DNA of 64,000 nucleotides from UBA9659 sp965208605. GTDB lineage: Bacteria; Pseudomonadota; Gammaproteobacteria; Pseudomonadales; Azotimanducaceae. Below the pieces are notes generated by a model. It was not told where the DNA came from, made no database searches, and was given only the letters and a program-made list of their open reading frames with translations. Made by a program: the position numbers and the translations under genes. The DNA lies in contig OZ242345.1 in assembly GCA_965208605.1 (NCBI GenBank), positions 868,001 to 932,000 of the forward strand. The letters are read 5' to 3'. The first letter of the stretch is position 1; the number at the start of each line of letters is the position of its first letter. Positions 42,886 to 51,218 of this stretch are shown piece by piece.

Positions 42886-42955
42886 CTTATGGTCAGCTCA
42901 GCCAGGGTTTGCTCAGTTTAGATGAATAACCATACATGGATACCCAAACACGGCG

Positions 42956-43723
42956 TCATTCAATCCATCTATTGTGGGACACCTCTGGCAATCGGAATCC
43001 CGGTTTCTTGTGCAGCCAGACAGCAAATGCCTTGCCAACGATCTTATCTTCCGAGACGAGACCCCAATACCGACTGTCATTACTCTGGTCTCGATTGTCG
43101 CCCATCATAAAATAATGCCCCTCAGGAATGAGCCACTTCTGGACCCGGCTATCGGGACGGGTGTTTGTTTGAATCAAATGCGCTTTGCCTCCCAACTTCT
43201 CCTGATATTGCACCTGCTTTGGACCTGTCGGCGGCGTCTGTGAGAAAAATCTTTGTCCCTGCTCTACACCGTTGATATACAGCGTTTTGTTTTCATATCT
43301 GACTCGGTCCCCGGGAATCCCCACCACTCGTTTAATAAAATAATCTTCTTGATGCGGCGGGATGAACACCATCACATCCCCGTTCTCGGGTGCCGCTATG
43401 TCAATAATCTTGGTATCAATCACCGGTAATCGTATGCCATAACTAAACTTATTCACCAGAATGAAATCCCCCACTTCCAGCGTAGGAATCATAGAACCGG
43501 AAGGAATCTGAAAAGGCTCCACGAGAAAAGATCTGAGCAGTAGCACCAGTGCCAATATCGGAAAGAAGGAAATAGAATACTCAACGACCAGTGGCTGCCC
43601 TAATGCTTCAGGCGAGCTCCCTCTGCGCCGACGACGCGGGCGCAAGACCAGCAACTCCAATAGCCAAATCAGCCCGGTGAAGAGTGTTCCGATAACCAAT
43701 ATCAAAGGAAAGTTCAGCGCCAC
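42956..43723 (-). CDS. lepB: Signal peptidase I
   Basis: Inner-membrane serine protease removing Sec signal peptides. It has 255 residues and two membrane segments (about 5-26 and 50-68). The catalytic Ser is in PSGSMIPTL near residue 76, the Lys in DYFIKRVVGIPGD near 130, and GDNRDQSNDSRYWG is the conserved box E. It lies just downstream of lepA. Confidence 0.96.
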   Translation of the reverse strand: MALNFPLILVIGTLFTGLIWLLELLVLRPRRRRRGSSPEALGQPLVVEYSISFFPILALVLLLRSFLVEPFQIPSGSMIPTLEVGDFILVNKFSYGIRLPVIDTKIIDIAAPENGDVMVFIPPHQEDYFIKRVVGIPGDRVRYENKTLYINGVEQGQRFFSQTPPTGPKQVQYQEKLGGKAHLIQTNTRPDSRVQKWLIPEGHYFMMGDNRDQSNDSRYWGLVSEDKIVGKAFAVWLHKKPGFRLPEVSHNRWIE

Positions 43724-43744
43724 ATTGCCGTCCTATTGCGGGGT

Positions 43745-45625
43745 TTATTTTTCTGCCTTTAATACCGCGAGGAATGCTTCCTGCGGAATTTCCACACTGC
43801 CTAATAGTTTCATTCTTTTCTTGCCGGCCTTCTGCTTCTCTAGCAACTTTTTCTTGCGCGTAATGTCGCCACCATAACACTTTGCAGTAACATTTTTGCG
43901 AAGTGCCTTCACAGTTTGTCGGGCAATGACCTGGTTACCTATGGCTGACTGTATGGCGACATCAAATAACTGCCGGGGAATCAGTTCTTTCATCTTCCGA
44001 ATAAGTGCCATGCCTTTGCTTCTGGAAGCATCCTTGTGAACGATGACCGCTAAGGCGTCAACCCGACTACCATTGATCAGCACATCAAGCCGCACCAGGC
44101 TTGCCGCTTCAAATCTATCAAAACTATAATCAAGAGACGCATAACCTCTGGAAACAGACTTCAACTTGTCAAAGAAGTCCAGCACGACTTCATTCATCGG
44201 CAGATCATAGGTCAATGATGTCTGTCGGCCAACAAACTGCATATCCTTTTGCACACCACGACGCTCAACACACAGCCTGAGCACATTACCTACATGCTCT
44301 GAGGGGAGCAGGATATTGGCACGGACGATGGGCTCTCGCATTTCCTCAATGGCAGAAGCATCAGGTAATCGAGAGGGATTATCCACTTTTATAATGGCAC
44401 CAGATTTGGTGAGCACCTCGTAGACCACGGTGGGCGCCGAGGTAATGAGGTTCAGATTATATTCTCGTTCTAGTCTTTCTTGAACGATCTCCATGTGCAG
44501 CATCCCCAAAAAGCCGCACCGAAAACCACTCCCCAAGGCATCAGAACTATCAGGCTCATAGACCAATGAAGCATCGTTCAGGGTGAGCTTTTCCAGCGCA
44601 TCACGAAAATTGTTAAACTCATCCGCCTGGATAGTAAACATCCCCGCATATATTTGTGGTTTGACTCGTTTGAAACCTGGCAGGGCGGGGACTTCCTGCT
44701 GAGGCGATGAATTACGTGCCGCATTGCGCGATAAATGACGCTCTTTATTACGCTCTTTATTACGGGACGAACGGTGTGATGTGTTGCTCAACACAATTGT
44801 ATCGCCGACCGGTGCGCCCTTCACATCCTTTATTCCCGCGACAACAAAACCGACTTCACCGGCACTCAGTCTGGAGGTTACTTTTCTCTCTGGCGTGAAG
44901 ACGCCGACCGAATCAACCTGATGTGTCTTGCCCACCGTCTTAGTGAGGATTTTATCTTTGGTGCAGATCGCGCCTTGAACCACCCGCACCAAAGACACGA
45001 CACCCAGATAATTATCAAACCAGGAGTCAACGATGAGTGCTTGCAGTGATTCTGCTCGCAAATCTTCAGGTGGCGGTATGACTTGAATAATTTCCTCAAG
45101 CAAGGCCGCCACCCCGACACCGGTCTTAGCACTCACTTGCATAGCACCGGTGGCATCAATGCCAATGATTTCTTCTATTTCCTGACACACCCTATCCGGG
45201 TCAGCCTGAGGCAAATCAATTTTGTTCATCACCGGCAGGACTTCAAGACCCTGATCAAGTGCGGTGTAGCAGTTCGCTACTGACTGAGCTTCAACGCCTT
45301 GAGCCGCATCTACTACGAGTAGCGCACCTTCACAGGCCGCCATAGACCGAGATACTTCGTAGGTGAAGTCGACATGCCCGGGCGTATCAATGAGATTGAA
45401 CTGATAGGTATGCGCATCCTGGGCAAGATAGTTGAGGGTAACGCTCTGCGCCTTGATGGTAATGCCGCGCTCTCTTTCAAGATCCATTGAATCCAGCACC
45501 TGGGCGGACATGTCCCGGTCCGCCAAGCCGCCACAGAGTTGGATAAATCGATCTGCAAGGGTCGACTTCCCATGATCAATATGGGCGATGATGGAAAAGT
45601 TTCTAATGTATGCGGGGTCTGTCAA
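43745..45625 (-). CDS. lepA: Elongation factor 4 (LepA) with internal insert
   Basis: Ribosomal back-translocation GTPase. Start at TTG 45625, behind AGGA with 5-nt spacing; a TTG at 45646 is possible. G1 is AHIDHGKST, then RGITIKAQ, DTPGHVDF and NKIDLP. The C-terminal end is complete (DITRKKKLLEKQKAGKKRM-type block). Compared with E. coli LepA, about 25-30 extra residues, rich in Arg/Ser/Asn (SSRNKERNKERHLSRN), are inserted before ALPGFKRVKPQ. Their DNA holds CGCTCTTTATTA twice. The start region is a 38-nt tandem duplication. Confidence 0.95.
   Translation of the reverse strand: MTDPAYIRNFSIIAHIDHGKSTLADRFIQLCGGLADRDMSAQVLDSMDLERERGITIKAQSVTLNYLAQDAHTYQFNLIDTPGHVDFTYEVSRSMAACEGALLVVDAAQGVEAQSVANCYTALDQGLEVLPVMNKIDLPQADPDRVCQEIEEIIGIDATGAMQVSAKTGVGVAALLEEIIQVIPPPEDLRAESLQALIVDSWFDNYLGVVSLVRVVQGAICTKDKILTKTVGKTHQVDSVGVFTPERKVTSRLSAGEVGFVVAGIKDVKGAPVGDTIVLSNTSHRSSRNKERNKERHLSRNAARNSSPQQEVPALPGFKRVKPQIYAGMFTIQADEFNNFRDALEKLTLNDASLVYEPDSSDALGSGFRCGFLGMLHMEIVQERLEREYNLNLITSAPTVVYEVLTKSGAIIKVDNPSRLPDASAIEEMREPIVRANILLPSEHVGNVLRLCVERRGVQKDMQFVGRQTSLTYDLPMNEVVLDFFDKLKSVSRGYASLDYSFDRFEAASLVRLDVLINGSRVDALAVIVHKDASRSKGMALIRKMKELIPRQLFDVAIQSAIGNQVIARQTVKALRKNVTAKCYGGDITRKKKLLEKQKAGKKRMKLLGSVEIPQEAFLAVLKAEK
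44739..44762. repeat. 12-nt repeat in the lepA insert
   Basis: CGCTCTTTATTA occurs twice exactly (44739-44750 and 44751-44762), in frame, encoding RNKE twice on the minus strand. The GCTCTTTATTA part equals the spacer side of the ACCGCTGAGGGCTC family, so the insert may derive from it. Confidence 0.8.
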
Positions 45626-45690
45626 GATAATCCTGAGCCCAGGCAAGCATCAGGGTCTGTCAAGATAATCCTGAGCGCCAGCAAGCATGC
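45615..45690 (-). repeat. 38-nt tandem duplication at the lepA start making a coupled mini-ORF
   Basis: Two copies (45615-45652 and 45653-45690, starting GGGTCTGTCAAGATAATCC) differ at few positions. The upstream copy keeps AGGA and a TTG at 45663 that opens a 13-codon frame (LTDPDACLGSGLS); its TGA (45624-45622) overlaps the lepA TTG as TTGA. This is the same geometry as the dapD/dapE array. Confidence 0.85.
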
Positions 45691-45727
45691 TGCTTAAGTG
45701 AGAACTGCTGTTTATGAGCATACCCTC

Positions 45728-47263
45728 TTATTCGATAATTTTAATGGCACTATAAGAAGCTTGACCGGCGCGGACGATTCTTACCGAAATAGCACGGTTC
45801 CCCGGTAGGGTGCTTGCTAATTGTCGGAACTGCTCGGCACCGGTCACCGGCTTGCCATGGAGCATGGCGAGCAGATCCCCTTTGATGATGCCGGCTTCCC
45901 GAAAGGGACCCGGATACACCTGCCGCACCATGACGCCAGCATCCAGATTTAATCGCGACTTGTCTGCTTCCGAGAGATCAACAACCTCCACCCCAAGACG
46001 ATTCGCTGAGCGGGCTGGATTGAATGTGTTTCTCGCCAGATCCTCTTCATTCAATTCACCAATGACGACCTCTAATGTTTGCTTCTTACCCTCGCGAATG
46101 ATCTCTATGAGAGAAGTGCTACCTACCGGGGTGCGCCCCACCAGATGCGGCAGATCCGAGGACAACTCAATGGGCTTATTATTGAAGGCGACAATAACAT
46201 CGCCTCGCTGCAACCCGGATTGCGCGGCTGGGCTCTCAGAATGCACCTCGGTAATTAAAGCACCGATGGCACGGTGCATACCAAATGCCTCCGCCAAATT
46301 ACGATTCACACCCTGAATACCGACACCAAGCCAGCCCCTTGACACCCGACCATCTGCTTTGAGCTGGGAGACCACCTCCATAGCAACATCAATCGGAATA
46401 GCAAATGAAAGCCCGATAGAACCACCAGAACGAGTGTAAATCTGCGAGTTGATACCGACCACCCTAGCCTCCAGGTCAAGCAGGGGACCCCCAGAGTTGC
46501 CCGGATTGATTGCCACATCGGTTTGAATAAAAGGGACATAGTTACCTGCAGACCCGGAATAAGGCAGGCTACGACCGGTCGCACTGACTATGCCGGCGGT
46601 CACACTGGAAGAAAAATTAAAAGGCGAACCTATAGCCACCACCCATTGTCCGGCTTGCAGATTTTCCGACCTGCCAATTTCCATAGTCGGCAGATCGGCT
46701 ATGTCAATCTTGAGCAGCGCAAGGTCTGACAAAGGATCCTGACCAACCACCACTGCTTTGGGTTCTCTTCTGTCGCTCAGTGAAACGATAATTTCAGTAG
46801 CACCATCCACCACATGATTGTTGGTCAGGATGTAACCATCTGAGGAGATGATGAACCCCGAACCCGCACCATGTGAAGGCGCGGGGCGGCCCCGGTCAGG
46901 GAATATTCGGCGCAATATCTCGGGGACATCCCGATACTGCTCAGGAATGATCCTGCGGAAAGTCTCTGACGATTCCCGGGTGGTACGAATGTTCACGACC
47001 GCGGGCGATGCCTTTTGCACCAGCGCGGTAAAGTCTGGCAAGCTGGCCGTACCTACAGCAGGGGAAAGTAACACCAGTATCAACCCTGGTTTCATGAGCC
47101 CCCGCTTCATGAACCCTAGTGTCATAACCCCCCGTTGCATGAACCCTAGTTTCATGAGCCCCCGCTTTATAAACCCTAGCTGTAAAAACCATAGTTTCAT
47201 AAACCCTAGCTTTATAAAAACAGCTAATGGCGATACATCAAGATTGATCGGTTTACTAGTCAT
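45728..47263 (-). CDS. mucD: Periplasmic Do-type serine protease (MucD/DegP)
   Basis: HtrA-family protease/chaperone that degrades misfolded envelope proteins. About 511 residues. The triad is His in ILTNNHVVDG, Asp in DPLSDLALLKID and Ser in NPGNSGGPLL, with two PDZ domains from about residue 290. Its place after rseB and rseC matches mucD of Pseudomonas. The N-terminus is odd: nine imperfect pentapeptides of type [FLV][ML][KQ][LR]G (FIKLG, FMKLW, FIKRG, LMKPG) come before a normal hydrophobic core LILVLLSPAVGTAS, so the signal peptide has been lengthened by a 15-nt repeat. Confidence 0.94.
   Translation of the reverse strand: MTSKPINLDVSPLAVFIKLGFMKLWFLQLGFIKRGLMKLGFMQRGVMTLGFMKRGLMKPGLILVLLSPAVGTASLPDFTALVQKASPAVVNIRTTRESSETFRRIIPEQYRDVPEILRRIFPDRGRPAPSHGAGSGFIISSDGYILTNNHVVDGATEIIVSLSDRREPKAVVVGQDPLSDLALLKIDIADLPTMEIGRSENLQAGQWVVAIGSPFNFSSSVTAGIVSATGRSLPYSGSAGNYVPFIQTDVAINPGNSGGPLLDLEARVVGINSQIYTRSGGSIGLSFAIPIDVAMEVVSQLKADGRVSRGWLGVGIQGVNRNLAEAFGMHRAIGALITEVHSESPAAQSGLQRGDVIVAFNNKPIELSSDLPHLVGRTPVGSTSLIEIIREGKKQTLEVVIGELNEEDLARNTFNPARSANRLGVEVVDLSEADKSRLNLDAGVMVRQVYPGPFREAGIIKGDLLAMLHGKPVTGAEQFRQLASTLPGNRAISVRIVRAGQASYSAIKIIE
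47090..47222. repeat. 15-nt repeats in the mucD signal-peptide region
   Basis: On the plus strand the units read TTCATGAACCCTAG, TTCATGAGCCCCCGC and TTTATAAACCCTAGC, about nine in tandem, each encoding one pentapeptide of the form F/L-M/I-K-L/R-G on the minus strand. Period 15 nt throughout, so the frame is kept. Confidence 0.9.
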
Positions 47264-47316
47264 CAATTATCCCCTTCCTTCAATGAAAGTATAAAGCGTC
47301 ATGCAAGTATAAAAAG

Positions 47317-47616
47317 TCACACAAAAACCACAAAAAATGCACCGACAATCATGCCGATTGCTTGCGTCTCAGGCACTTCAAACATGGAACACACCAGACT
47401 AGTCGCCACCACAGCACACAAGGGCTTAAGCCAGGCCTTCCATATCCCCGCCCAGGCTTCCCCCGCCGAGAGGCGCATCTCTGGCTGACTCAGTCTCTGG
47501 ATAGACGGAGAGGTACAACCCAGACAGGACTGGCAGGCTAGTGGCAGAGCATCATCCAGGGCAAATAGAGTGTCTGTGGTCTTCACGGTCATTAACGCGC
47601 GCCCTTTATTCATCAT
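47317..47616 (-). CDS. Short RseC/MucC-like protein
   Basis: A 99-residue protein between rseB and mucD, where Pseudomonas has mucC. It has a cysteine-rich stretch (LACQSCLGCTS), the linker RLSAGEAWAG and two hydrophobic segments (LCAVVATSLVCSMF and AIGMIVGAFFVVFV), the RseC order of elements. RseC proteins are about 150 residues, so this one is short and lacks part of the N-terminal region. The call rests on position and topology more than identity. Confidence 0.6.
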   Translation of the reverse strand: MMNKGRALMTVKTTDTLFALDDALPLACQSCLGCTSPSIQRLSQPEMRLSAGEAWAGIWKAWLKPLCAVVATSLVCSMFEVPETQAIGMIVGAFFVVFV

Positions 47617-47663
47617 TCTCGCTCTCCCCGCCCCTTAACCTCGGCCGATGCACACGCGCCAAC

Positions 47664-48662
47664 CTAGTAGATCAAGGGCTCTACAGACTCTGCCACACGG
47701 CGGGCGGTTGCTATAGGTACCTCACCCACGACGGTGACCTGCGAGGCGGGTTGCTTCAAGCGCAGGGTGATCAACACGGTGCCGCCCAGGGTTGTGGTCA
47801 TTTCCGGCAGGGAAGTCGCATTTCGGTTTTCTACAAAGACAGAAAAGGTCGCCAAGCCATCAGTGAAGTGCAACCTATTACCGCGAAGGCTGAGTGGGCG
47901 AAATCCATCGGGCAACCAGGCAACCTTCCAAACGGGCTTCTCTATCTTGTCTTGGGCCTCAAGCGTCAGCCGATGGGAGACCGTCTCGCCCTCGAGACTC
48001 AAGGCCACCTCTTCTTCGGTAATATCAATACCAATATCAATTTGAGTGAATTGAAATACTTCTTTTATCTTGTTCTGCTCAACCAGATAGGATTGCAAGA
48101 GTATCCCGGTTTCCCTATCCAACCAGAGCCTATATCCATATCGGTCATTATTCCTGGGGGAAATATGCAACTTGACCGCCTTGCGCCCGGCAACCCGGTC
48201 ATCACCATGGAAGGCAAACCGATAAAAATTCTGCGAGTTGCTGATTCTCTTCAGGAAATATGGCGAAAAAGGCCCGATATACACCGGACCATGGGGAAGG
48301 GCTTCCGCCATAGAAGCAGCAGTTTTGGGGTGGTAACAGATGACTTCCCCACCCTCTCGCAATACTTCCCGCACCGCACCGTTCAGATTAAACAGCCGTT
48401 CTTTTTCCTTACCTGCCTCAGCGCGATGCACTATATGAATAGTGTCAAAGGTGCTACCGCGCATATAGTGATAAGTGCCGATGTAATTCTCTTGCCAGAT
48501 CGCCCGTGCCATCTTGTTGAGCCAGACCATCGCATCACGGGGCTTGTCAGCATGCCGAGCCGACTCAAGGCTGGCCTGCGCAAACTGAACCGGCAAGCCA
48601 TGCATGCCCAGCATTAAGGCAAGGGAGAGCGCGCGCAAGACTAGGGGGAGTTTGTTATTCAC
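47664..48662 (-). CDS. rseB: Sigma-E regulator RseB/MucB
   Basis: Periplasmic protein that binds RseA and shields it from DegS, sensing mislocalised envelope lipids and LPS. It has 332 residues with a signal peptide (LRALSLALMLGMHGLPVQFAQA). The MucB/RseB fold is recognisable in WLNKMARAIWQENYIGTYHY, the HIVHRAEAGKEKERL block and WLPDGFRPLS. Its start overlaps the rseA stop by 4 nt. Confidence 0.93.
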   Translation of the reverse strand: MNNKLPLVLRALSLALMLGMHGLPVQFAQASLESARHADKPRDAMVWLNKMARAIWQENYIGTYHYMRGSTFDTIHIVHRAEAGKEKERLFNLNGAVREVLREGGEVICYHPKTAASMAEALPHGPVYIGPFSPYFLKRISNSQNFYRFAFHGDDRVAGRKAVKLHISPRNNDRYGYRLWLDRETGILLQSYLVEQNKIKEVFQFTQIDIGIDITEEEVALSLEGETVSHRLTLEAQDKIEKPVWKVAWLPDGFRPLSLRGNRLHFTDGLATFSVFVENRNATSLPEMTTTLGGTVLITLRLKQPASQVTVVGEVPIATARRVAESVEPLIY

Positions 48663-49399
48663 TTATTTTTAGGAGGCCCGGCGGGATAGTTTACTTGCTG
48701 TTGTTCGGGGTTTTGTTGTTCAAGGTTTTGTCGCTCAGCGCTTTGTTGTTCAGCGTTCATTCTTACCAGACGATCGTGCTGATCAAAATAAGCGCGTAGT
48801 TGTCGTTGCTTTGCTTCATCTAGTTCAACCAGTTCTGGTGTCGGCACCACAAGCGCTGGGTTGCTTAGGGGTATTCTGGGGAGCTGATATGGTGTGCTGG
48901 TCTGCTCTTGTGTGCTAGGAGTGCCTGTTGCCAAGCCGGTATCAGGCGCCGGGGTGGGGAAGCCAATGAAGACCGCCAGCGTCAGCGATGCCGCTACTGC
49001 TAGTGAACCGCCAATCACCCCGGTTTTGCGCTGCCAACTATACTTTGATGAGGCTGCATGATGCTCGGTTTCCTCTTGAATGGCAGTGCTAATCCTGTTG
49101 TAAAGCAGCTGATGCTCGGCAGGGCTCAGGGGCTGGTCTGTTGATACCGGCGATACCTGTGGTGCCTGGGGTGCTTGGGGTGCTTGATGACCAGCACCGT
49201 AAATGGCGCGGATGATACTGCCGATATGCCGATACACTGCCCATCGATGAATGAGCGAACGATGAATGAGTGAACGATGGTTAAGCGAGTCGTTACTGAG
49301 ATCTTTATTTCTCAAGACTCTCACCAACCGATGCACTTCTATTTCGCTTGCCTCACCATCAATCAATGCTGAGAGGCTATTATCTTGACTGTTTGTCAC
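48659..49399 (-). CDS. rseA: Anti-sigma-E factor RseA/MucA
   Basis: Inner-membrane anti-sigma factor of RpoE. The 246-residue protein starts at GTG 49399. The N-terminal domain SALIDGEASEIEVHRLVRVL is the sigma-binding part, and one membrane segment (GGSLAVAASLTLAVFIGF) is near residue 135. Several low-complexity repeats are present: HRSLI twice plus a partial (15-nt units), QAP three times before the membrane segment, and ERQNLEQQNPEQQQ at the end. Its protease RseP is encoded at 14368-15756. Confidence 0.92.
   Translation of the reverse strand: MTNSQDNSLSALIDGEASEIEVHRLVRVLRNKDLSNDSLNHRSLIHRSLIHRWAVYRHIGSIIRAIYGAGHQAPQAPQAPQVSPVSTDQPLSPAEHQLLYNRISTAIQEETEHHAASSKYSWQRKTGVIGGSLAVAASLTLAVFIGFPTPAPDTGLATGTPSTQEQTSTPYQLPRIPLSNPALVVPTPELVELDEAKQRQLRAYFDQHDRLVRMNAEQQSAERQNLEQQNPEQQQVNYPAGPPKNK
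49245..49289. repeat. 15-nt repeat in rseA
   Basis: CGATGAATGAGCGAA (49245-49259), CGATGAATGAGTGAA (49260-49274) and a diverged third copy (49275-49289) encode tandem HRSLI-type pentapeptides on the minus strand. Confidence 0.85.
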
Positions 49400-49429
49400 G
49401 CCCTTTGCTCCATGTTATTGAGATACTAG

Positions 49430-49491
49430 TTACACTTTCCACTCTGGTTACCCATGCGGGTTACACTTTCCACTCTGATTACCCATGCCGA
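49430..49491. repeat. 31-nt tandem duplication between rpoE and rseA
   Basis: Two 31-nt copies (49430-49460 and 49461-49491), starting GTTACACTTTCCACTCTG and ending CCCATGC(G/C)G, almost fill the 101-nt gap. On the minus strand each carries ATGGGTAA, opening 12- and 9-codon frames without a clear Shine-Dalgarno. Confidence 0.85.
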
Positions 49492-49500
49492 CTACATATT

Positions 49501-50106
49501 CTAGCCGATTTTAGGCTCCGCTATTTCCCGGTCAACTGCGGTTATGCACTTTTCAATGGCTTCCCTGGCACGGAATATCCTGGAGCGCACTGTACCTGTA
49601 GGGCAATCCATGACTATTGCAATATCCTCGTAGCTCAACCCCTCAAACTCTCTCAAGGTCACAGCAGTTTTCAGTTCTTCTGGCAAATTGTTAATCGCGT
49701 TCTGGATGGCCTGCTCCAATTCCGCCGCTATCAATTCGCTTTCTGGGCCAGCATCATGCCTTAAGACAGCAGAATCTGCCTTTAATTCCTCATCCGAGGG
49801 ATCAATACCCGTGTCGGGTGGGCGGCGGGATTTGAACACCAGATGGTTTTTGGCGGTGTTAATGGCAATCCGATACAACCAGGTATAAAAGGCACTGTCG
49901 CCCCGGAACCCCGGCAGGGCACGATAGGCTCTAATAAATGCTTCCTGAGACACATCCATCACTTCATGGGAGTCGTGCACATACCGCCCGATCAAGCTAA
50001 CAACCTTATGCTGGTATTTAAGTAGTAGTAGGTCAAAAGCACCTTTATCACCGCGCTTTACCCGCTCAACCAGCTGACTGTCTGTCTCATCTGGTGTGGT
50101 CAACAA
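49501..50106 (-). CDS. rpoE: RNA polymerase sigma-E factor (RpoE/AlgU)
   Basis: Envelope-stress ECF sigma factor. It has 201 residues. Region 2 is FDLLLLKYQHKVVSLIGRYV and DVSQEAFIRAYRALPGFRG (both conserved), and region 4 is LREFEGLSYEDIAIVMDCPTGTVRSR (in part). The start is TTG at 50106, supported by AGGAG 4-7 nt upstream and a possible second TTG one codon later. It heads rpoE-rseA-rseB-rseC-mucD, and probably controls its own operon, as elsewhere. Confidence 0.95.
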   Translation of the reverse strand: MLTTPDETDSQLVERVKRGDKGAFDLLLLKYQHKVVSLIGRYVHDSHEVMDVSQEAFIRAYRALPGFRGDSAFYTWLYRIAINTAKNHLVFKSRRPPDTGIDPSDEELKADSAVLRHDAGPESELIAAELEQAIQNAINNLPEELKTAVTLREFEGLSYEDIAIVMDCPTGTVRSRIFRAREAIEKCITAVDREIAEPKIG

Positions 50107-50319
50107 TAAACTCCTGTCTCATAGATCCGGCTTGTGTCAGGGCACAAGGCTCAATAGATGGGAGATGATAACACTTGTATCTACTCAGTCATTTGGTGCC
50201 AAGCCGTCCCCGTGTCTTTCTCCGTCATTCTCTTGTCTTTCTCCGTCATTTCCGCGTCATCCCCCCTTAAGTCTCGTCACGGGACAGCCCTGACTTTTGT
50301 AAACAGCCCTGAGCGTTTT
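50107..50319. repeat. rpoE/cptA gap with mixed repeats
   Basis: There is no gene. CTTTCTCCGTCATT occurs twice (about 50215-50250), followed by repeat-family 3' sequences ACAGCCCTGACTTTTGTAAA and ACAGCCCTGAGCG, which also occur within the end of cptA. The rpoE promoter region would be 50120-50200; no sigma-E consensus was found there. Confidence 0.5.
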
Positions 50320-50811
50320 TCATAAAGGGTTGAGCTGGGCGAAACGAAAAAAAACCCGACACCGCCGCAGACTATCTTTATCTAACGAATCATTCGCTAT
50401 CACGACGAACAGCCTTGAGCGGTTTTTTGTAAACAGCCCTGAGCGACCTAGTCTAGAGAAAAAACCCGGTGCTCCAATGCGAAAATGCAACACAATAAAC
50501 CATCTGCTCAGCACCAGTTGCGGTACCAGGGTAGCATCCAGCACCCTGCCATCTGCCAGGTGCAGGCGCCAGGCACCTCGATAGTAATTGATACCCCGGA
50601 CAGATGCTGGATGCCTCAGCATGCCAAAACGGTACACCCGGTAGATACCAGAAGTGATAATTACCATAGCCAAGACACTTGCCTGAGCAACCGACCAGAC
50701 ACCACTCAAGAGCACTGCCAAGAAGGCAATACAATGCACCAGTATCAACAAGGCGGCATGTTGCCTGGTAGGGCGCAGCGCCAGATAGAAGGCATCCCCC
50801 GCAAAGCTCAA
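50320..50811 (-). CDS. cptA: CptA/YgfX-family membrane protein with repeat insert
   Basis: A 163-residue protein following sdhE, the usual ygfY-ygfX pair. Two membrane segments lie near residues 18-58 (LLILVHCIAFLAVLL and VAQASVLAMVIITSG). The soluble part, GAWRLHLADGRVLDATLVP, matches the YgfX family, proposed to inhibit cell division proteins or act as a membrane partner of SdhE. The C-terminal part GRSGLFTKNRSRLF is encoded by two related repeat units (ACAGCCCTGAGCGG type), apparently inserted in frame. The start overlaps sdhE by 4 nt. Confidence 0.75.
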   Translation of the reverse strand: MSFAGDAFYLALRPTRQHAALLILVHCIAFLAVLLSGVWSVAQASVLAMVIITSGIYRVYRFGMLRHPASVRGINYYRGAWRLHLADGRVLDATLVPQLVLSRWFIVLHFRIGAPGFFSRLGRSGLFTKNRSRLFVVIANDSLDKDSLRRCRVFFRFAQLNPL

Positions 50812-51059
50812 GGCTGGACCCGCTGCAAAATGGCCTTCACCATGGCCGCAAACTCAGGGTCCCGGGGGCATCCCTGGCGAGAGAACCATCGCAGGAGGTC
50901 AGGGTCTTCCTCTTCTAAAAGCCTAGCGAAAATTGCCTGTTCACTCGGCGGCAAGTGATGAAAAACTTCATCAAAATAAGGGAGCAACAATAAATCAAGT
51001 TCCAGCATCCCGCGCCTGGCGCGCCATCTCAAACGATTAAGTTCCAATTCAGTGAGCAA
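50808..51059 (-). CDS. sdhE: FAD assembly factor SdhE
   Basis: Small factor promoting covalent flavinylation of succinate dehydrogenase. It has 83 residues with the RGMLELD signature (RARRGMLELDLLLLPY, residues 13-28), followed by the helical tail LLEEEDPDLLRWF. It is divergent from ygfZ, as in many gammaproteobacteria. Confidence 0.93.
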   Translation of the reverse strand: MLTELELNRLRWRARRGMLELDLLLLPYFDEVFHHLPPSEQAIFARLLEEEDPDLLRWFSRQGCPRDPEFAAMVKAILQRVQP

Positions 51060-51163
51060 GATAGATTCCTCCCCTGAGGGCGCCTTTTGCTGTTGACTGT
51101 ATCTGCCCGGTCATTCGAGTAGCGGGAAGGACCGAGAGCAGGGACAAGATATAACAAAAACAT

Positions 51164-51191
51164 CTGACCATCGCGCCGACATGGGTATAAA
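51164..51191 (+). promoter_or_regulatory. Possible promoter of ygfZ
   Basis: CTGACC (51164-51169) and TATAAA (51186-51191) with a 16-nt spacer stand 28 nt before the ygfZ ATG in the divergent gap with sdhE. Confidence 0.4.
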
Positions 51192-51218
51192 ATACACTTC
51201 CACTTAGAGCGACTACCT

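Noticed and set aside
47541..48617. 358-codon plus-strand frame opposite rseB
   Set aside because: Shadow of rseB and rseC-like genes: no family resemblance, whereas the minus strand carries clear MucB sequence.
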